DNA from: Combretum micranthum
Lineage: Eukaryota > Streptophyta > Magnoliopsida > Myrtales > Combretaceae
DNA length: 64,000 nt
Assembly: GCA_024138025.1 (NCBI GenBank)
Contig: JAMXBD010001241.1
Location: 124,001 to 188,000 of the forward strand
Direction: 5' to 3'
Shown here: positions 35,214 to 46,377 of the stretch, piece by piece
How the letters are laid out: each line of letters starts with the position of its first letter
Numbering within the stretch: position 1 is the first letter of the stretch
The notes under the pieces: generated by a model
Seen by the model: only the letters and a program-made list of their open reading frames with translations
What the model was told of the DNA's origin: nothing
Databases searched by the model: none
Translations under genes and position numbers: made by a program

Positions 35214-36265
35214 TTACTCAATGATGGACTGGATGACACCCGCACCGACTGTCTTTCCTCCTTCTCTAATGGCAAACCTCATTCCCTGCTCGCAAGCAAC
35301 TGGCATAATGAGCTCCACCACCATCTTAACACGGTCACCAGGCATAACCATCTTAGATTCCTCATCCTTGTCATTCATGATAGAAGCCACCCTTCCGGTG
35401 ACATCAGTAGTCCTCATGTAAAACTGAGGCCTGTAACCCGCAAAAAATGGGGAGTGCCTTCCACCCTCTTCTTTCTTCAACACATACACAATGGCAACGA
35501 ATTTAGTATGTGGGGTAATAGTTCCAGGCTTCGCCAAAACCATCCCCCTCTGTATGTCGACCTTTTGAATACCTCTCAGCAACAGACCTACATTGTCGCC
35601 AGCCATAGCCTCGTCAAGGATTTTCTGGAACATCTCTACCCCAGTAACAGTAGTGTTCCTTGTATCCTTCAAGCCAACAATATCAACAGTTTCTCCAACC
35701 TTTATTGTACCTCTCTCAACACGGCCTGTGGCCACTGTACCACGACCAGTGATTGAGAAAACATCTTCAATGGCAAGCAAAAAGGGAAGGTCAGTTTGTC
35801 TTTGTGGGACAGGGATATAGCTATCAACAGCATCCATAAGTTCGTATATCTTATCAACCCATTGGTTCTCCCCACGCTTGATGTTAGGATTACCCACCAA
35901 AGCCTCTAGAGCAAGCAAAGCGGAACCAGAGATAATAGGAATATCATCACCAGGGAACTCGTATACAGAAAGCAATTCCCTGACTTCTAATTCCACAAGC
36001 TGCAAAAGCTCCTCGTCATCAACTTGGTCTTGCTTGTTAAGGAAAACAACCATGTTAGGCACACCGACTTGCTTGGCCAACAGAATATGCTCTTTGGTTT
36101 GTGGCATTGGACCATCTGCACCAGAAACAACAAGAATGGCACCATCCATCTGTGCAGCACCAGTAATCATGTTCTTGACGTAATCGGCATGTCCAGGGCA
36201 GTCAACATGGGCATAGTGGCGATTTTCAGTCTCATACTCTACCGTGGCAGTGTTAATGGTGATAC
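35214..36265 (-). CDS. tufA: EF-Tu exon 2
   Basis: Encodes residues 145 (last two bases of the split Gly codon) to 494 and the TAA stop at 35214-35216. It covers the end of switch I, the rest of the GTPase domain and both beta-barrel domains. The acceptor is CAG at 36266-36268 on the minus strand. Confidence 0.93.
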
Positions 36266-37554
36266 CTGTTGATATATAAGCCCTTCAACAATTGCACTGG
36301 CATTTCAAGAACAAATAACTAATGGTGCATACATATAAATTATCACAAACAATGGCCTGCATGTTAAAACAGAGTAATACCAAAGAAATAATTAAACTTT
36401 ATCTACCCGAACACAGGAAAATAAGGTTACTGAAGTGCAATTTAATCCATTCTATGTAATCATCCATAGCCATTTCATGGCAATCCTTTTGATTTCCAGA
36501 TAATCAAGCCTGAACACTTGGACAAAACTTTCTACATACCATTTTTTTCATTTGACATGTAACATCTCTTGCCTCCCAAAATTATTCTCAACCCCCTGCA
36601 ATTAATATCTAATCTTGGCCCCATATAAAACACAATTAGAAAGCAAATTTTGAATCAACACGACCCAAGCTTAAGGTTACAGATATGGTGTAAGCATTAT
36701 ATTTTTCGCATGATACTCACTCACTCGTAAGCCAGGTCTTAAAAGACCCATCAAGTGAATTGGAAGTTATGACCCACTCGTCTGATACCATGTTCTACTG
36801 TAACCATCTAATTTAACTATAATTATCACATGACACATATATAGTCAACCATATAAATCATTTTAACCAACTTTATACATCTGTGATTCACATCTAATTT
36901 TCATTAGCAACATAAATTACCATTGCTAATGAACCTACCTACTCAATTATAAATATAAATTTTCAAATAATACACTCGTGGCCAAACATACCATGAACAA
37001 TTATTTCATGTCTAATGTCGCAGATTATTCAATGAACTATATAAAACAACATGCATCATCTGAATTACGACAAGCGGGAACTCAAATTACGAGAGACCCG
37101 AAAACAAGAGTAAGAGTATACCTCTGGCACGTTCCTCAGGGGCAGCATCAATTTCATCGTACTTCTTAGGAGCACTGTTCCCCATAGAAGCCAAAGCCAT
37201 GGTAAGAGCAGCAGTGAGTGTGGTCTTCCCATGATCGACGTGTCCAATGGTTCCAATATTCACGTGTGGCTTCTTCCTCTCGAACTTCCCACGTGCAGCG
37301 CGCACGGTCAAGGACCGGTGGTGCTTGTGGTGTTGGTGGTGGCTGGTGGATGTAGAGAAGGGTGTTGTGGCAGTGGTGATGGTGAAAGAGCTTAGGAATG
37401 AAGAAGTGAGCTTCTTTGTGGGTAGTTTCTTGAGTGAGGTGGAAGGAAGAGAGAGAGTGGTGGTGGTGGCTGTAGTGGAAGAGGAAGTGGTTGTGGAAGA
37501 AGAAGTGCTGTAAAGGTGGAGGAGTTTGGAGGAAGCTGAGGATGTAGTGGCCAT
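35214..37554 (-). CDS. tufA: chloroplast elongation factor Tu, nuclear gene, two exons
   Basis: GTPase that delivers aminoacyl-tRNA to the plastid ribosome. CDS = complement of 37122-37554 joined to 35214-36265; one phase-1 intron of 856 bp (donor GTATAC, acceptor CAACAG). The product is 494 residues. Residues 1 to about 85 are Ser/Thr-rich and basic, fitting a chloroplast transit peptide; the mature part begins near [25 protein letters not shown]. Visible motifs are G1 GHVDHGKT (104-111), RGITI (144-148, switch I), DCPGH (166-170), NKQD (221-224) and SGSAL (257-261). EF-Tu domains 2 and 3 follow to the C-terminal [10 protein letters not shown]. All key residues are present and the frame is open, so it looks functional. 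Val401 replaces a Glu that is usual in this position (KFE-A-VYVL). Mitochondrial EF-Tu is unlikely, because the mature sequence is of the plastid type. Confidence 0.95.
36266..37121 (-). other. EF-Tu intron 1
   Basis: Phase-1 GT-AG intron splitting the Gly codon of the switch I motif RGITI. AT-rich, no gene inside. Confidence 0.9.
37122..37554 (-). CDS. tufA: EF-Tu exon 1 (transit peptide and P-loop)
   Basis: From the ATG at 37552-37554, the first Met of the frame, preceded by the leader microsatellite. It encodes the transit peptide, with a His-rich HHQHHKHHR stretch near residues 72-80, the P-loop and the start of switch I. It ends at 37122 with one base of the Gly145 codon. Confidence 0.92.
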
Positions 37555-37583
37555 TGGGAGTCCAAGTGGATGAAGTGATGAAT

Positions 37584-37584
<1 letters not shown>

Positions 37585-37627
<43 letters not shown>
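37585..37627. repeat. GA/CT microsatellite in the EF-Tu leader
   Basis: An (ag)n run of roughly 35-40 bp about 30 bp upstream of the start codon. It reads CTCTCT on the sense strand, a pyrimidine patch common near plant transcription starts. It may lie in the 5' UTR or core promoter. Confidence 0.75.
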
Positions 37628-37631
<4 letters not shown>

Positions 37632-37740
37632 GAGCAGACTGAGGATGTGCGTGTGAATATGTTATCCGCTACCAGATTAAAGAAGAGAGTTTCAGCCTCA
37701 TATGAGGAAAGCTATCCACTTGTATTCTGCCTCTAGTTTT

Positions 37741-38546
37741 TTAATGTATAAAATGATTTAAAATATAGAATAAAATAAAATTAATAAAAATAAATTTAAT
37801 AATACTAACTTACCGTATATCAGAATAAGTGATTTAAAAAAAAGATTAATATAATCATATCAAATCACGATAATCATTGATAAAAAATAGTTTGTATGCT
37901 TAATTTTATATATTATATTTATAAGTTATTAGTTAAATATGTAGCATCTGATTGGAACAATTCTCATAAAATTTTATTAAAGAAAAAATCAAAGAAAAGA
38001 TTGGGCATATGGGATTGCATGGTATTTGTCTATTCTTTTATATAATTTCAAAGTGAAAGATATTCCGAATTCCTAATTTCTTTAGGATTTTATAACGCAG
38101 TCGTAAAATTTATTTTATATAAATTTTACATTTTAGTTATAAATCTTTTTAAAAAAACAACAGCAATAATAACGTATGAAAGCTACAAAATTTTCAAATC
38201 AGTATATATTTGCTTTTTTGGATGAAATATGTTATTGGAAAAAGCATTCAAAGTGCTTTTATTTTGCATTTTGAACAAAATAGTGTATGAATTATCGCTC
38301 GGTATTATTTTGGTATCTTTAGAGATGATGATACGGTCAAATTTGCTCAAATTGCAAAGTCTAGATACTTTTAATGTCATTTTTTCGTATATAATATATA
38401 TAATATATATATTGGCAAATTGCAAAGTCTAGATACTTCCAATGCTATTTTTTCGTATGTAATATATACATATATATATATATATTTTTTGGCTGCAAGT
38501 ATGAAATATAGCTAGAAAAAATATTTTTATTCTTTTAAATTTCTTA
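37741..38546. other. intergenic upstream of EF-Tu
   Basis: AT-rich. Contains a tandem pair of about 65 bp (aaattgcaaagtctagatac at about 38350 and 38417), each followed by TA-rich runs. The EF-Tu promoter should lie at its left end. A TATA-like attttatacatt reads leftwards at about 37741-37752. Confidence 0.45.
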
Positions 38547-38551
38547 AGTAG

Positions 38552-38815
38552 TGTTAGGTGTTATTAAACATTCTCAATCTTAAAAGTTAGCTTATAAGGT
38601 GAGGCTTTCCCTCACACTTATAACACATCCGACCATAGGATTAACCATCCATGTCCAGCTCCACCTGAGATATTGCAAATATTGGCTCTGATATCACTAT
38701 AAGGTGTTATTAGGCCTTCTCAACTCCAAAAACTAGCTCATGAGGTGAGGTTTTTCTTCATACATACAAAATAGCATTCAATCCCTTCCACAACCGATGT
38801 GGGATATTCTCAACA
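38552..38815 (-). mobile_element. TRIM-like miniature LTR retroelement
   Basis: 264 bp, flanked by exact 5-bp TSD agtag (38547-38551 and 38816-38820). On the minus strand the right LTR (38698-38815) starts TGTTGAGAATATCCCACATCG and is followed after one base by TGATATCAGAGCC (38684-38696), a tRNA-Met type PBS with one change. The left LTR starts at 38552 (tgttaggtgttatta on the plus strand), matching tataaggtgttatta at 38698. There is almost no internal region and no coding capacity, which is typical of terminal-repeat retrotransposons in miniature. The inner edge of the left LTR is diverged. Confidence 0.7.
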
Positions 38816-38820
38816 AGTAG

Positions 38821-40760
38821 TTCCTATAGATTTTTAAAGATTTACAATAAAGTCGAGATTAATAATGGATAGAGGGAAAGGAAAATTTTATATATAGATT
38901 GTAATATAAAAAATTTCAAAATTAGACTAATAAATTACAATCTACTATTGTTAACCATATAGTTAGTGGATTTTCTCTCCCAATCACGTGGAGTTACCAT
39001 TTCGATGAACGAGGTTATAAGCCACTCTATTATAATAGTCACTAGAAGTTAGAACCACACACTTTTAGAGTTTCAAAATCAAACAGTCTTAACTATAATC
39101 TCTATCCATGGAAGTAACTTGAAGAAGAAACGATAGGAATTAGGAAACAATGTTGTTAGTTGAAATCTTGGTCTACTACAGTTGGTTGCATCCATCGTGC
39201 TGCCCATTGGTTCAAAATCATAACAATGATCGGCTCTCCAAGCTCTGGTAAACCTAAGGTAAAGTAAGCTTTGATTCTCATTTATCTTGATCTACCATGT
39301 CAATGTGTTCAAGTCAAATTCTAAAACTAATCTTAGTGGGTAAATCAACAGCATTTTCACCTTTATGCCTAATGTACATGTAGGAATTAGTATCGATCAA
39401 CTCAAGGAAATTTTCACATGAAAATAGGATCCTAAAATACAGATTTACTAGTTTTAGAACTAAATCTTAAATCTGACTATGAATCAAATTTACCTTGTTT
39501 TCCTATCAATTTTAAAAAATAAAAGTCAAGACCAGATAGAGTTGAACAAATGAATTTGGTAAACAAGCTAACCCCTTTAAATTATAAAAAAAAAAATTAA
39601 AAAGGAAGAATAAGTTGGGGTTGATTTTTAAAAAAAATTAATTAGCAGGTTTTTATAATCTTATGTGTTTAATAGGTCATTCCAATTAACTTATCAATAT
39701 CTTATTTTTCAATGGAATAGTAAAACAATCTCTAGATCAACTCACTTAATGTGCTAAAGCAGGTGAGCTCATGAATTAATTCACCTTATTTACTAAGGGC
39801 CTAGTTGGATTTCCACCACCCCTGTCTAAGCTGGATTCCCAATTGTCCATGATTATTATGAAAGTAGTAATTAGGTCAAAAAATAATAATAATTCACATA
39901 ATTTTAAAAGAGATAGTTTTAAATATATCTGCTATGCATTGAGAAAAAAGGAAAAAAAAACCACTTAATTGGTGTTTTTATACGAGTGAATATAAGTAAG
40001 GAGTAAATAAATCTAACTTCATATGAATTTTTTAGCTAATTAATTTAATAAGAGTGGCACATATATATTTATATTTCTATATTTTATGCCATCTTATTTT
40101 TTCCAAACACAATGTTTAGAGGGACGTTAAAACGATGCCAATCAGACTACATAGAAAAAAAAATGAAACAAACAAATCCTAAGTCAATTAGCTATACTAA
40201 ACATAAACTCAATTGTTTTTTTTTTTTTTTTTTGGTGGTTATATGAACTTGATATTGTTGTTTCTTGCGTGTCATCATTCAAAATAAAGAAACAACAAGA
40301 ATAATATTTATGAGCAGTGTGTATTTCCTTATGAAAATTAAGGAAACTAATTAAAATTAGGAAGACAATCATGAGATTTGTTTTCTTTTTTTATTTTTTA
40401 TAATTAGTTCAATTATTTTATATACAATAAATGTTTCATGTTTGTGCAATTTTTTCTTTAAAAATCAAATTTTATTTTTTTATAAATTTATTTTAATTTT
40501 TATGGTTTAAAATAACTTAATAAATATAATTATAATATTTAAATAAAATAATCAATAATGCTAATGTGGTGATGATATGATAATGACACATTGTCATTAA
40601 TACCATATAAGCATTGATGTAGAAAAATATAAAGGATAAATTGTTGTATTTTAAAAAGTAAGGTGTTCATATTTTTTTTAAAGTTTAGAGGGATTGTAGG
40701 TATAAGTTACCTAATTTTTTATGTTAAATTATATGGATAAATATCTTATATTTTCAGCTA
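38821..40760. other. intergenic, no gene seen
   Basis: AT-rich with poly-A/T runs. Short open stretches are not protein-like. Confidence 0.45.
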
Positions 40761-41170
40761 CCGATGGCCTGATTTATCCAACCCAACATGTGCCGTGCCA
40801 GATTGGGTTAAAAATTTTCGAACATCTATTTAAAGTCAAAGCATGCCAACCCAACCATAACCCGTAACGAACTGAATTTTAGACTTTTGCAGAGCTTTAG
40901 AACAAGAATCTACCGTTTCATGGAATGTTGGAGACTGGAGTTGCCGCTACGTTCATGGTTATACGTCCCTTCAAGTGACGCAAACTTGTGAGGACAAAAG
41001 TGAAACACGAATTGGCTCGTCGGTCCTCTTAATTTCTGTGAAGTACATGAAACGGAGGGCATGGATGATATCTCCTCTCAGGTCGCTCAAGGTGGTTTCG
41101 TTTTCCTATGCTAGGGCCCAACGCTAGTATTCCGACAAGTTTGAGGCTCATATTTTATGATTGCTCCGTT
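40761..41170. other. diverged repeat plus unassigned higher-GC stretch
   Basis: 40770-40870 has ccaaccca/gggtt motifs of a hAT-like dispersed repeat. 40900-41170 is more GC-rich and looks like decayed coding or element sequence, but gives no family in any frame. Confidence 0.3.
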
Positions 41171-42290
41171 AGGTTACATCATGGAAGATATATGACTGAA
41201 ATTAAGAATGCCATGCGATAGAAACTTAGAATAAGATGAATGATGTTCCCTGTTCCTTAGATTAATTGTAATTTATTGTTAGTGTTGCATTTTTAAATTT
41301 TGATAATCTTTTGCCACATATATATATATATGATATTATTTTGTTCTAAAAATAAACATTCATAAAATATTATGAAATATTGAATCACACAGTTTAAAAA
41401 TCTAAAAATGAGATACTAAATTATCAAAAATTAAAAAAAAATATAAGCACCCAATCTGTTACTATCCCACCTACTATCTTTATTCTCTTCTTTCATAGTC
41501 GTCAAGAGGTATTCATACCTGTGAAGATGATATTCAGCTTTACGACTATGAAAGAAGAGAGCATAGACCAGGAAATCAGATTCATCCTACAATGGCTACA
41601 ACCCATGAATCATAATGAAGAAAAGTTGGTGCAACCCTAAACCATAACAATCAATGATGAACAAACAGAGAAAAATTCAGTAAAAAGCAATATCCTCGAA
41701 GGCTCCAAAACTAAATAATGTCTCAATTAGCTCAACTTCTACAGTATGATGAATATATGGTCATAACTCCCAACAAGCATGGTTAAAGACATGCTATATT
41801 CAGAATTTCCATGATCGAAGCAAAAACAAGAAGAATTCATGCCAAGACCATAAATAAATAAATGAATGAATAAACAGACAGCATTCACAAAGGAAATAGG
41901 ATCATACTTCCTATGGTTCTGTTCCCCTCTTTTAGTAGTTGGTAAACAATATTTACATGTATACAAACCCAAAGCCCAAAACATTTGATGACCTATAAAA
42001 TTAGGAGGAAAAAGAAAAGATGCAAAGAAAACCTCAAGTACAACACATGTATTTCACCTTTAAGCAAACATAAAACCATATGGAACTTCTCCAGAACCGC
42101 ATCAGCACCTTAGCTGGACAGCACCAAAGAATCCGTGGAAAACAGATAACAATTCTTCCTATATGCCACCATCCCTGGTTAGTTCTCCGCAAGCGCAGCT
42201 GATTTAAATCTGTGATGTGTCAGAAAGAGAGCTTTACACTGAAGCTTCCGATCGATAGCAATTTCTTTAGCTTTTTGTTACCAGCGTGTC
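41171..42290. other. 3' flank of the WNK gene
   Basis: Contains the 3' UTR of the minus-strand WNK gene at its right end. No other gene is supported; an 81-codon minus stretch at 41739-41984 is not protein-like. Confidence 0.45.
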
Positions 42291-43084
42291 TCACTCTCCA
42301 GACTGATGAACATTATGCTTACACAAGTCAAGAGCCATTTGGCGGATTTCCAGAGAAAGGCCATCCAACAAGTCTGATATAGCTGCATCGTGCCTCTTCT
42401 TCAGCTCCTTCAACTCCTCTTGCTGCTGCTTCAATAGATTGTCAAGTTTCTCTACAATTGTAGTGAAATCTTCATATCCAATATGTGTAGTGAGATCTTC
42501 ATATGCAATACGACTGCTTTTCCGTAGATGATCCCCACTTGAGGTATCTTGATCATCAGTAGCATTACTCTCTCCATAGGGAGACTCAACTAGCCCATTA
42601 GATTCCTTTCCTTCACTTATGTCATTACTATTGTGTATATGATCAGTTGCACTGTCCAGACCCTTTCCATCATTGTAACATTCTGCAGATCCTGAATCTG
42701 CAACGAAGTCATCTTCTGTATGTGAACTAACATGAGAACACAGGTGTGAAACGCCTGGGGAAGATAAAGAACACTCATCTCCTGGTTTTAGTGAATTGGA
42801 CCAGTACTTTCGACCAGATGGTGTTCTTTCCAACACAAGATCACCCTCCTCCTTCGTCTCAGGCAAGGCGCTCCAGGGATTTGTCAGTTCTTCATTAGAG
42901 TGGTCCACAGAAGTATCTCCAGGTGCCCAATCAGGAATATGTGACTGAATTTCAGCATCTATCATCGCAGCAATTGCTGAAACATCTTGATCAGTCAAGT
43001 CTAGCTCCTCAACCATTTCACCAGCAACAGCAAGTGCAGTATCTACCTCGATATCAAATGGAAAGTGGATGTTGCGAACATGCC
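42291..43084 (-). CDS. WNK exon 8 (regulatory C-terminus)
   Basis: Begins in the segment [13 protein letters not shown] and ends at the stop 42291-42293. It holds the FPFD-containing OSR1-C-like region, an acidic Ser-rich linker and the terminal coiled coil. Fully open. Confidence 0.9.
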
Positions 43085-46000
43085 CTATGATGGTTCAGTT
43101 TCTTGTTATATACTCATGTGATGAAGTACGGATAATCTTCTCAAATAGCAGAAGGATGAAAGAGCAAACCTGTAGAATCTGCAATTTTTAGCTTAAGAAA
43201 TATTGTATTGAGATCTTTCCTTTGACCCTGCACAGTGAAGTCCATAGTTGTCTCAGCTGGATCTTTTCCACCATGGCCAACATCAATATGTTGAGGTTTA
43301 TCACCTGCATAGTCAAGCAAGAACATCAGAACACTGGACCATAACAAGCCTTCAAGCTCTGAAGCTGCTCTAACTCACTCACCCATGTCCTTTACTTCAC
43401 TGCGTGAAGGTCTATTAATGCTTTCACTATCTTCATCTGATTGCAGAAAAGGATCCATTAACAGTTCCTTTGCAGAAAGCCGAGTGGACACATTTGCAAT
43501 ACATTTTTCTATAAACATCTTCACTCTTGAATCTGTCACTTTTTCCAATGCCGCAGGCTTAATACCCTATAAGAGATGAAATAAACTTATCCAGCAAATA
43601 GGCATAGTTGCAATATCTACATCTAGGACACTATATCAGCAATTACTACACAAGAACTACATTATGTTGATAGAAGAACGTAAAGATCCATTGAACAGAC
43701 CCGAATTTCCATTATCCTTCTTCTGGGATGGTGAAATGTGGCAAAGAGATGGTACAGAAGATTATTATTTTCAAGTTGGAAGAAACAAATGACATTAAGA
43801 TGTATTTCGACCATATAGAAGATATAACACTCCAAATTAGATATTTTTATGAGTTAGGTGTTATCTTTTCAGCTATAATTCACTACAAGGTTAAATTAGA
43901 TTAAATAAGAGAAAGCCTAAGCAACCTCAAATATCTTTTGGGAAAGAAATAATATCACTTTTACTGGTACAATTATAACTGCAGCAAAAATAAGTAAGGT
44001 TATCCCATTTCACTATCACAGCATGCACCAAGCTAAATAACACACAAGATCTTGCAACCCTAGTAAAGGATAGATGCTAAACCAATGTAGAAGTTTATTA
44101 CAAGGAAAAGTGAAGACTTAAAAATCATCTCAGCCATGGCATTTATAGCAAATCAACCGAACAGTAGTATGTAACTATAAACCATAAATGAGGCATCAAC
44201 TTCTATTATAAAAGGGCTATCTAGTTAGAGCAGATTTTATGAACTTGATAGCAGTAAGCATGCTTCAGTACAAAAAAAACAGAAGCAGCTGCAAGGTGCT
44301 CAGCACACTAAAAGGTTATCCAAATTAAAACATCAAAAAGATGTACAACTAAATCATAGTTATGAAAACATTCTCCTTACCGAAGTCACTTTTTTGTATA
44401 TTTGAGCCGCATTGGCACATTCAGAGTATGGATACTCAAACGTCACCAACTCCAGCAAGCACATTCCAAAGGCATAGATGTCCACAAGCTCATTATATTC
44501 CTCCTCATAAAGCTCGGGTGCCATGAATTCAGGAGTACCTTAATAATTAAAGGAATTATCACCATCTTAAATTTTATGCTATTTTATTTTATTTTATTCA
44601 TACCAAATACTGCAAAATGACTGGAAGAGCAGAGATAAGAGGAACTTACCAATCACACTGTGAGCTGAATGAGCATGAAGTAGAATTGCAGCGAGACCAA
44701 GATCACCAATTTTTACCTCCCCCTGGTTTCCATTGACAAAGATGTTATCACACTTCAGATCCCGATGAATAACTGGAGGATTATGACTATGGAGATAAAG
44801 TAGTCCTTCTAGAATTTGTTTAGACCATTTTTTTAAGGCTCTCAAGTCAACATGTTTATGCTTCTTTCTATATCTGCACAACATCCAAAGCCAATCATAG
44901 TCAGCTGACATAGTCACTTGAAACATGAACAAAGCCAAATTTACTTACTGCCTCAAAGTTCCAGAAGTGAAAATCTCGGTGATGAAGTTAATATTCTCAT
45001 TCTTCGCATCAACCAGGAACTATAGAATTTGATTATGTTTTGTGCTTCAGAGTCTTGAGCAAATGAACTTCTGAATATAGACGCTCCAAATCCACAGAAT
45101 TTCTCAAGAGATCCGCTACCTTGACCTGATTCCAGGCTACTTCAATTCCTTCTAGTTCATCAAAGCCCCGATATCTATATTTCCATGCTAATCAAGGATA
45201 ACATAAATATTAAATAAAAAAACTAACATGGGTTCACAGCATAGAATTTGGGCAATTAATTAGGAATCAATTAGATTATTCTTAACAAATTTTGGCATTA
45301 ACCCGTGACTTTTCTCCAAGTTCTCTGGCAAAGCATGTAAGCAATAAAGAACTGTCAACTAATATAATGTCAGGATAAATTTATTCCAATCAACCAATAC
45401 AAGAACCCAAACATTCTAACCATAAGTTCAACTTCAAAACTACGAATTCAGTATTCACTACATCATAGCAAACAATTTCAAGTCCTCTCTCATCTCGAGG
45501 TATAATCAGTCACCTATAGTCCATTTTAACTCAAAATAAAAACAAATATTTTTCTTCATGATCACCATGAACATAACCCAACAGATATGGAAGGATACAC
45601 TTTCTTGAAAGCACCTTTACCAGAATCTCCTTGTACTGCATAGCCATCAATATAAAGAAATAAGAATCTCAAAAAACATCAAGGGTGCATTGTTTCATGA
45701 AAGAATAATCCACATCTCCACAAACAGAATATACATTTGTCTCAAAAACCATTAATGCTTTTTTTTTTCCTTTAAACATACATGAAAATAATTAATTTAA
45801 AACTAGGCAAATAATTCCTTATGAAAGTTTGATCCATTGTGACTATCAACCACCACCTGGCAGCTACCACCATCACCTCCCATAGGTTCCAACCACTAAT
45901 TCAGCACAAGTGATTTCAATTGGCACCGCAATATTATAAGTAGTACCAAATAATTAGTATATAAAGGAAAACATATTTCTCAAAACAAACACACCTTAAA

Positions 46001-46377
46001 TCAACTAACTGATTATGATGAACTCAAAAATAAATAAATAAACAACCTAATTCAACCAAAATGAGCATTGGAAAATGAATTCTTTTCCCCCTAATTTCAA
46101 TAAAAATCCTAAAAATACACTCTAAAACCTCAAAAATCACCCTAAAACAACAACTCTGAACTGATAACACCATATATGCCCTAATTCAATCAAAATGACT
46201 GTGAATATACATTAAAACCTAAAAAAATAAAATTACACAAGAGACTAAAAAATAATAATAAAATTGGGAAATTGAAGTGAATTTACAGACCCGACCATAT
46301 CGACCAGAAGGATCAACTTCGACGAATTCAGCATCATTATCATCTGGGTCATGGTCAGAAGTCGTATCCTGGGGCAT
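42291..46377 (-). CDS. WNK (with-no-lysine) serine/threonine kinase, eight exons, frameshifted
   Basis: Plant WNK kinase; family members phosphorylate Ser/Thr targets in ion, flowering and stress signalling. Exons (complement): 46291-46377, 45599-45635, 44949-45174, 44650-44873, 44381-44538, 43383-43566, 43170-43304, 42291-43084. All junctions are GT-AG. Exon lengths fit 615 residues only if one base is added in exon 2 and two in exon 3; as written, the frame breaks. Visible residues (numbered on that basis): VDPSGRYGR before the kinase, a Gly-rich loop [11 protein letters not shown] near 54-61 where the usual catalytic Lys is replaced (the family hallmark), HRDLKCDN (154-161), GDLGLA (174-179), [12 protein letters not shown] (190-201). 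An OSR1-C-like segment lies near 355-400 and a Glu/Lys/Gln coiled coil near 565-595. It may be a functional gene with sequence errors or a recent pseudogene. Subgroup is not assigned. Confidence 0.9.
43170..43304 (-). CDS. WNK exon 7
   Basis: 135 bp, open, between a phase-1 junction (GACATGG donor of exon 6) and ACAG/GTTTGC. Encodes the start of the regulatory segment ([13 protein letters not shown] ... [12 protein letters not shown]). Confidence 0.88.
43383..43566 (-). CDS. WNK exon 6 (end of kinase domain)
   Basis: 184 bp, open. Encodes the kinase C-lobe tail with [19 protein letters not shown], the conserved C-lobe Arg block, then DPFLQSDED. Acceptor TATAG at the right, donor GTGAGT at the left. 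Confidence 0.9.
44381..44538 (-). CDS. WNK exon 5 (activation segment, APE)
   Basis: 158 bp, open. Encodes [25 protein letters not shown] and the [12 protein letters not shown] block, then AQIYKKVTS. It has the APE Glu and the DxYxFG motif of subdomain IX. Confidence 0.93.
44650..44873 (-). CDS. WNK exon 4 (catalytic loop)
   Basis: 224 bp, open. Encodes [16 protein letters not shown], the catalytic loop HRDLKCDN and the GDLGLA magnesium-binding motif, ending SVIG at the GTAAGT donor. A 75-bp intron separates it from exon 3. Confidence 0.94.
44949..45174 (-). CDS. WNK exon 3 with two single-base losses
   Basis: 226 bp where the phases of its flanking junctions require 228. Encodes [19 protein letters not shown] and [15 protein letters not shown]. 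The frame is lost at the A run read from 45038-45041 and again at the GG read from 45013-45014. It is then back in the family frame for [15 protein letters not shown]. Confidence 0.85.
45599..45635 (-). CDS. WNK exon 2 microexon with one single-base loss
   Basis: A 37-bp microexon carrying the Gly-rich loop: YKEIL, then after the shift at the GG read from 45620-45621, KGAFKKV. Phases require 38 bp. Acceptor TGCAG, donor GTATCC. Confidence 0.75.
46291..46377 (-). CDS. WNK exon 1
   Basis: 29 codons from the ATG at 46375-46377, an acidic N-terminus ending in [13 protein letters not shown], the conserved WNK pre-kinase motif. The donor GTCTGT fits GT but is otherwise weak. Confidence 0.88.

Noticed and set aside
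35221..36272. Five plus-strand open frames of 66-101 codons across the EF-Tu exon
   Set aside because: Antisense shadows of a conserved coding exon. They have no motifs of their own.
37247..37736. Plus-strand Val/Glu- and Arg/Glu-rich frames over EF-Tu exon 1 and the GA repeat
   Set aside because: Antisense of the Ser/Thr-rich transit peptide, and a translated microsatellite.
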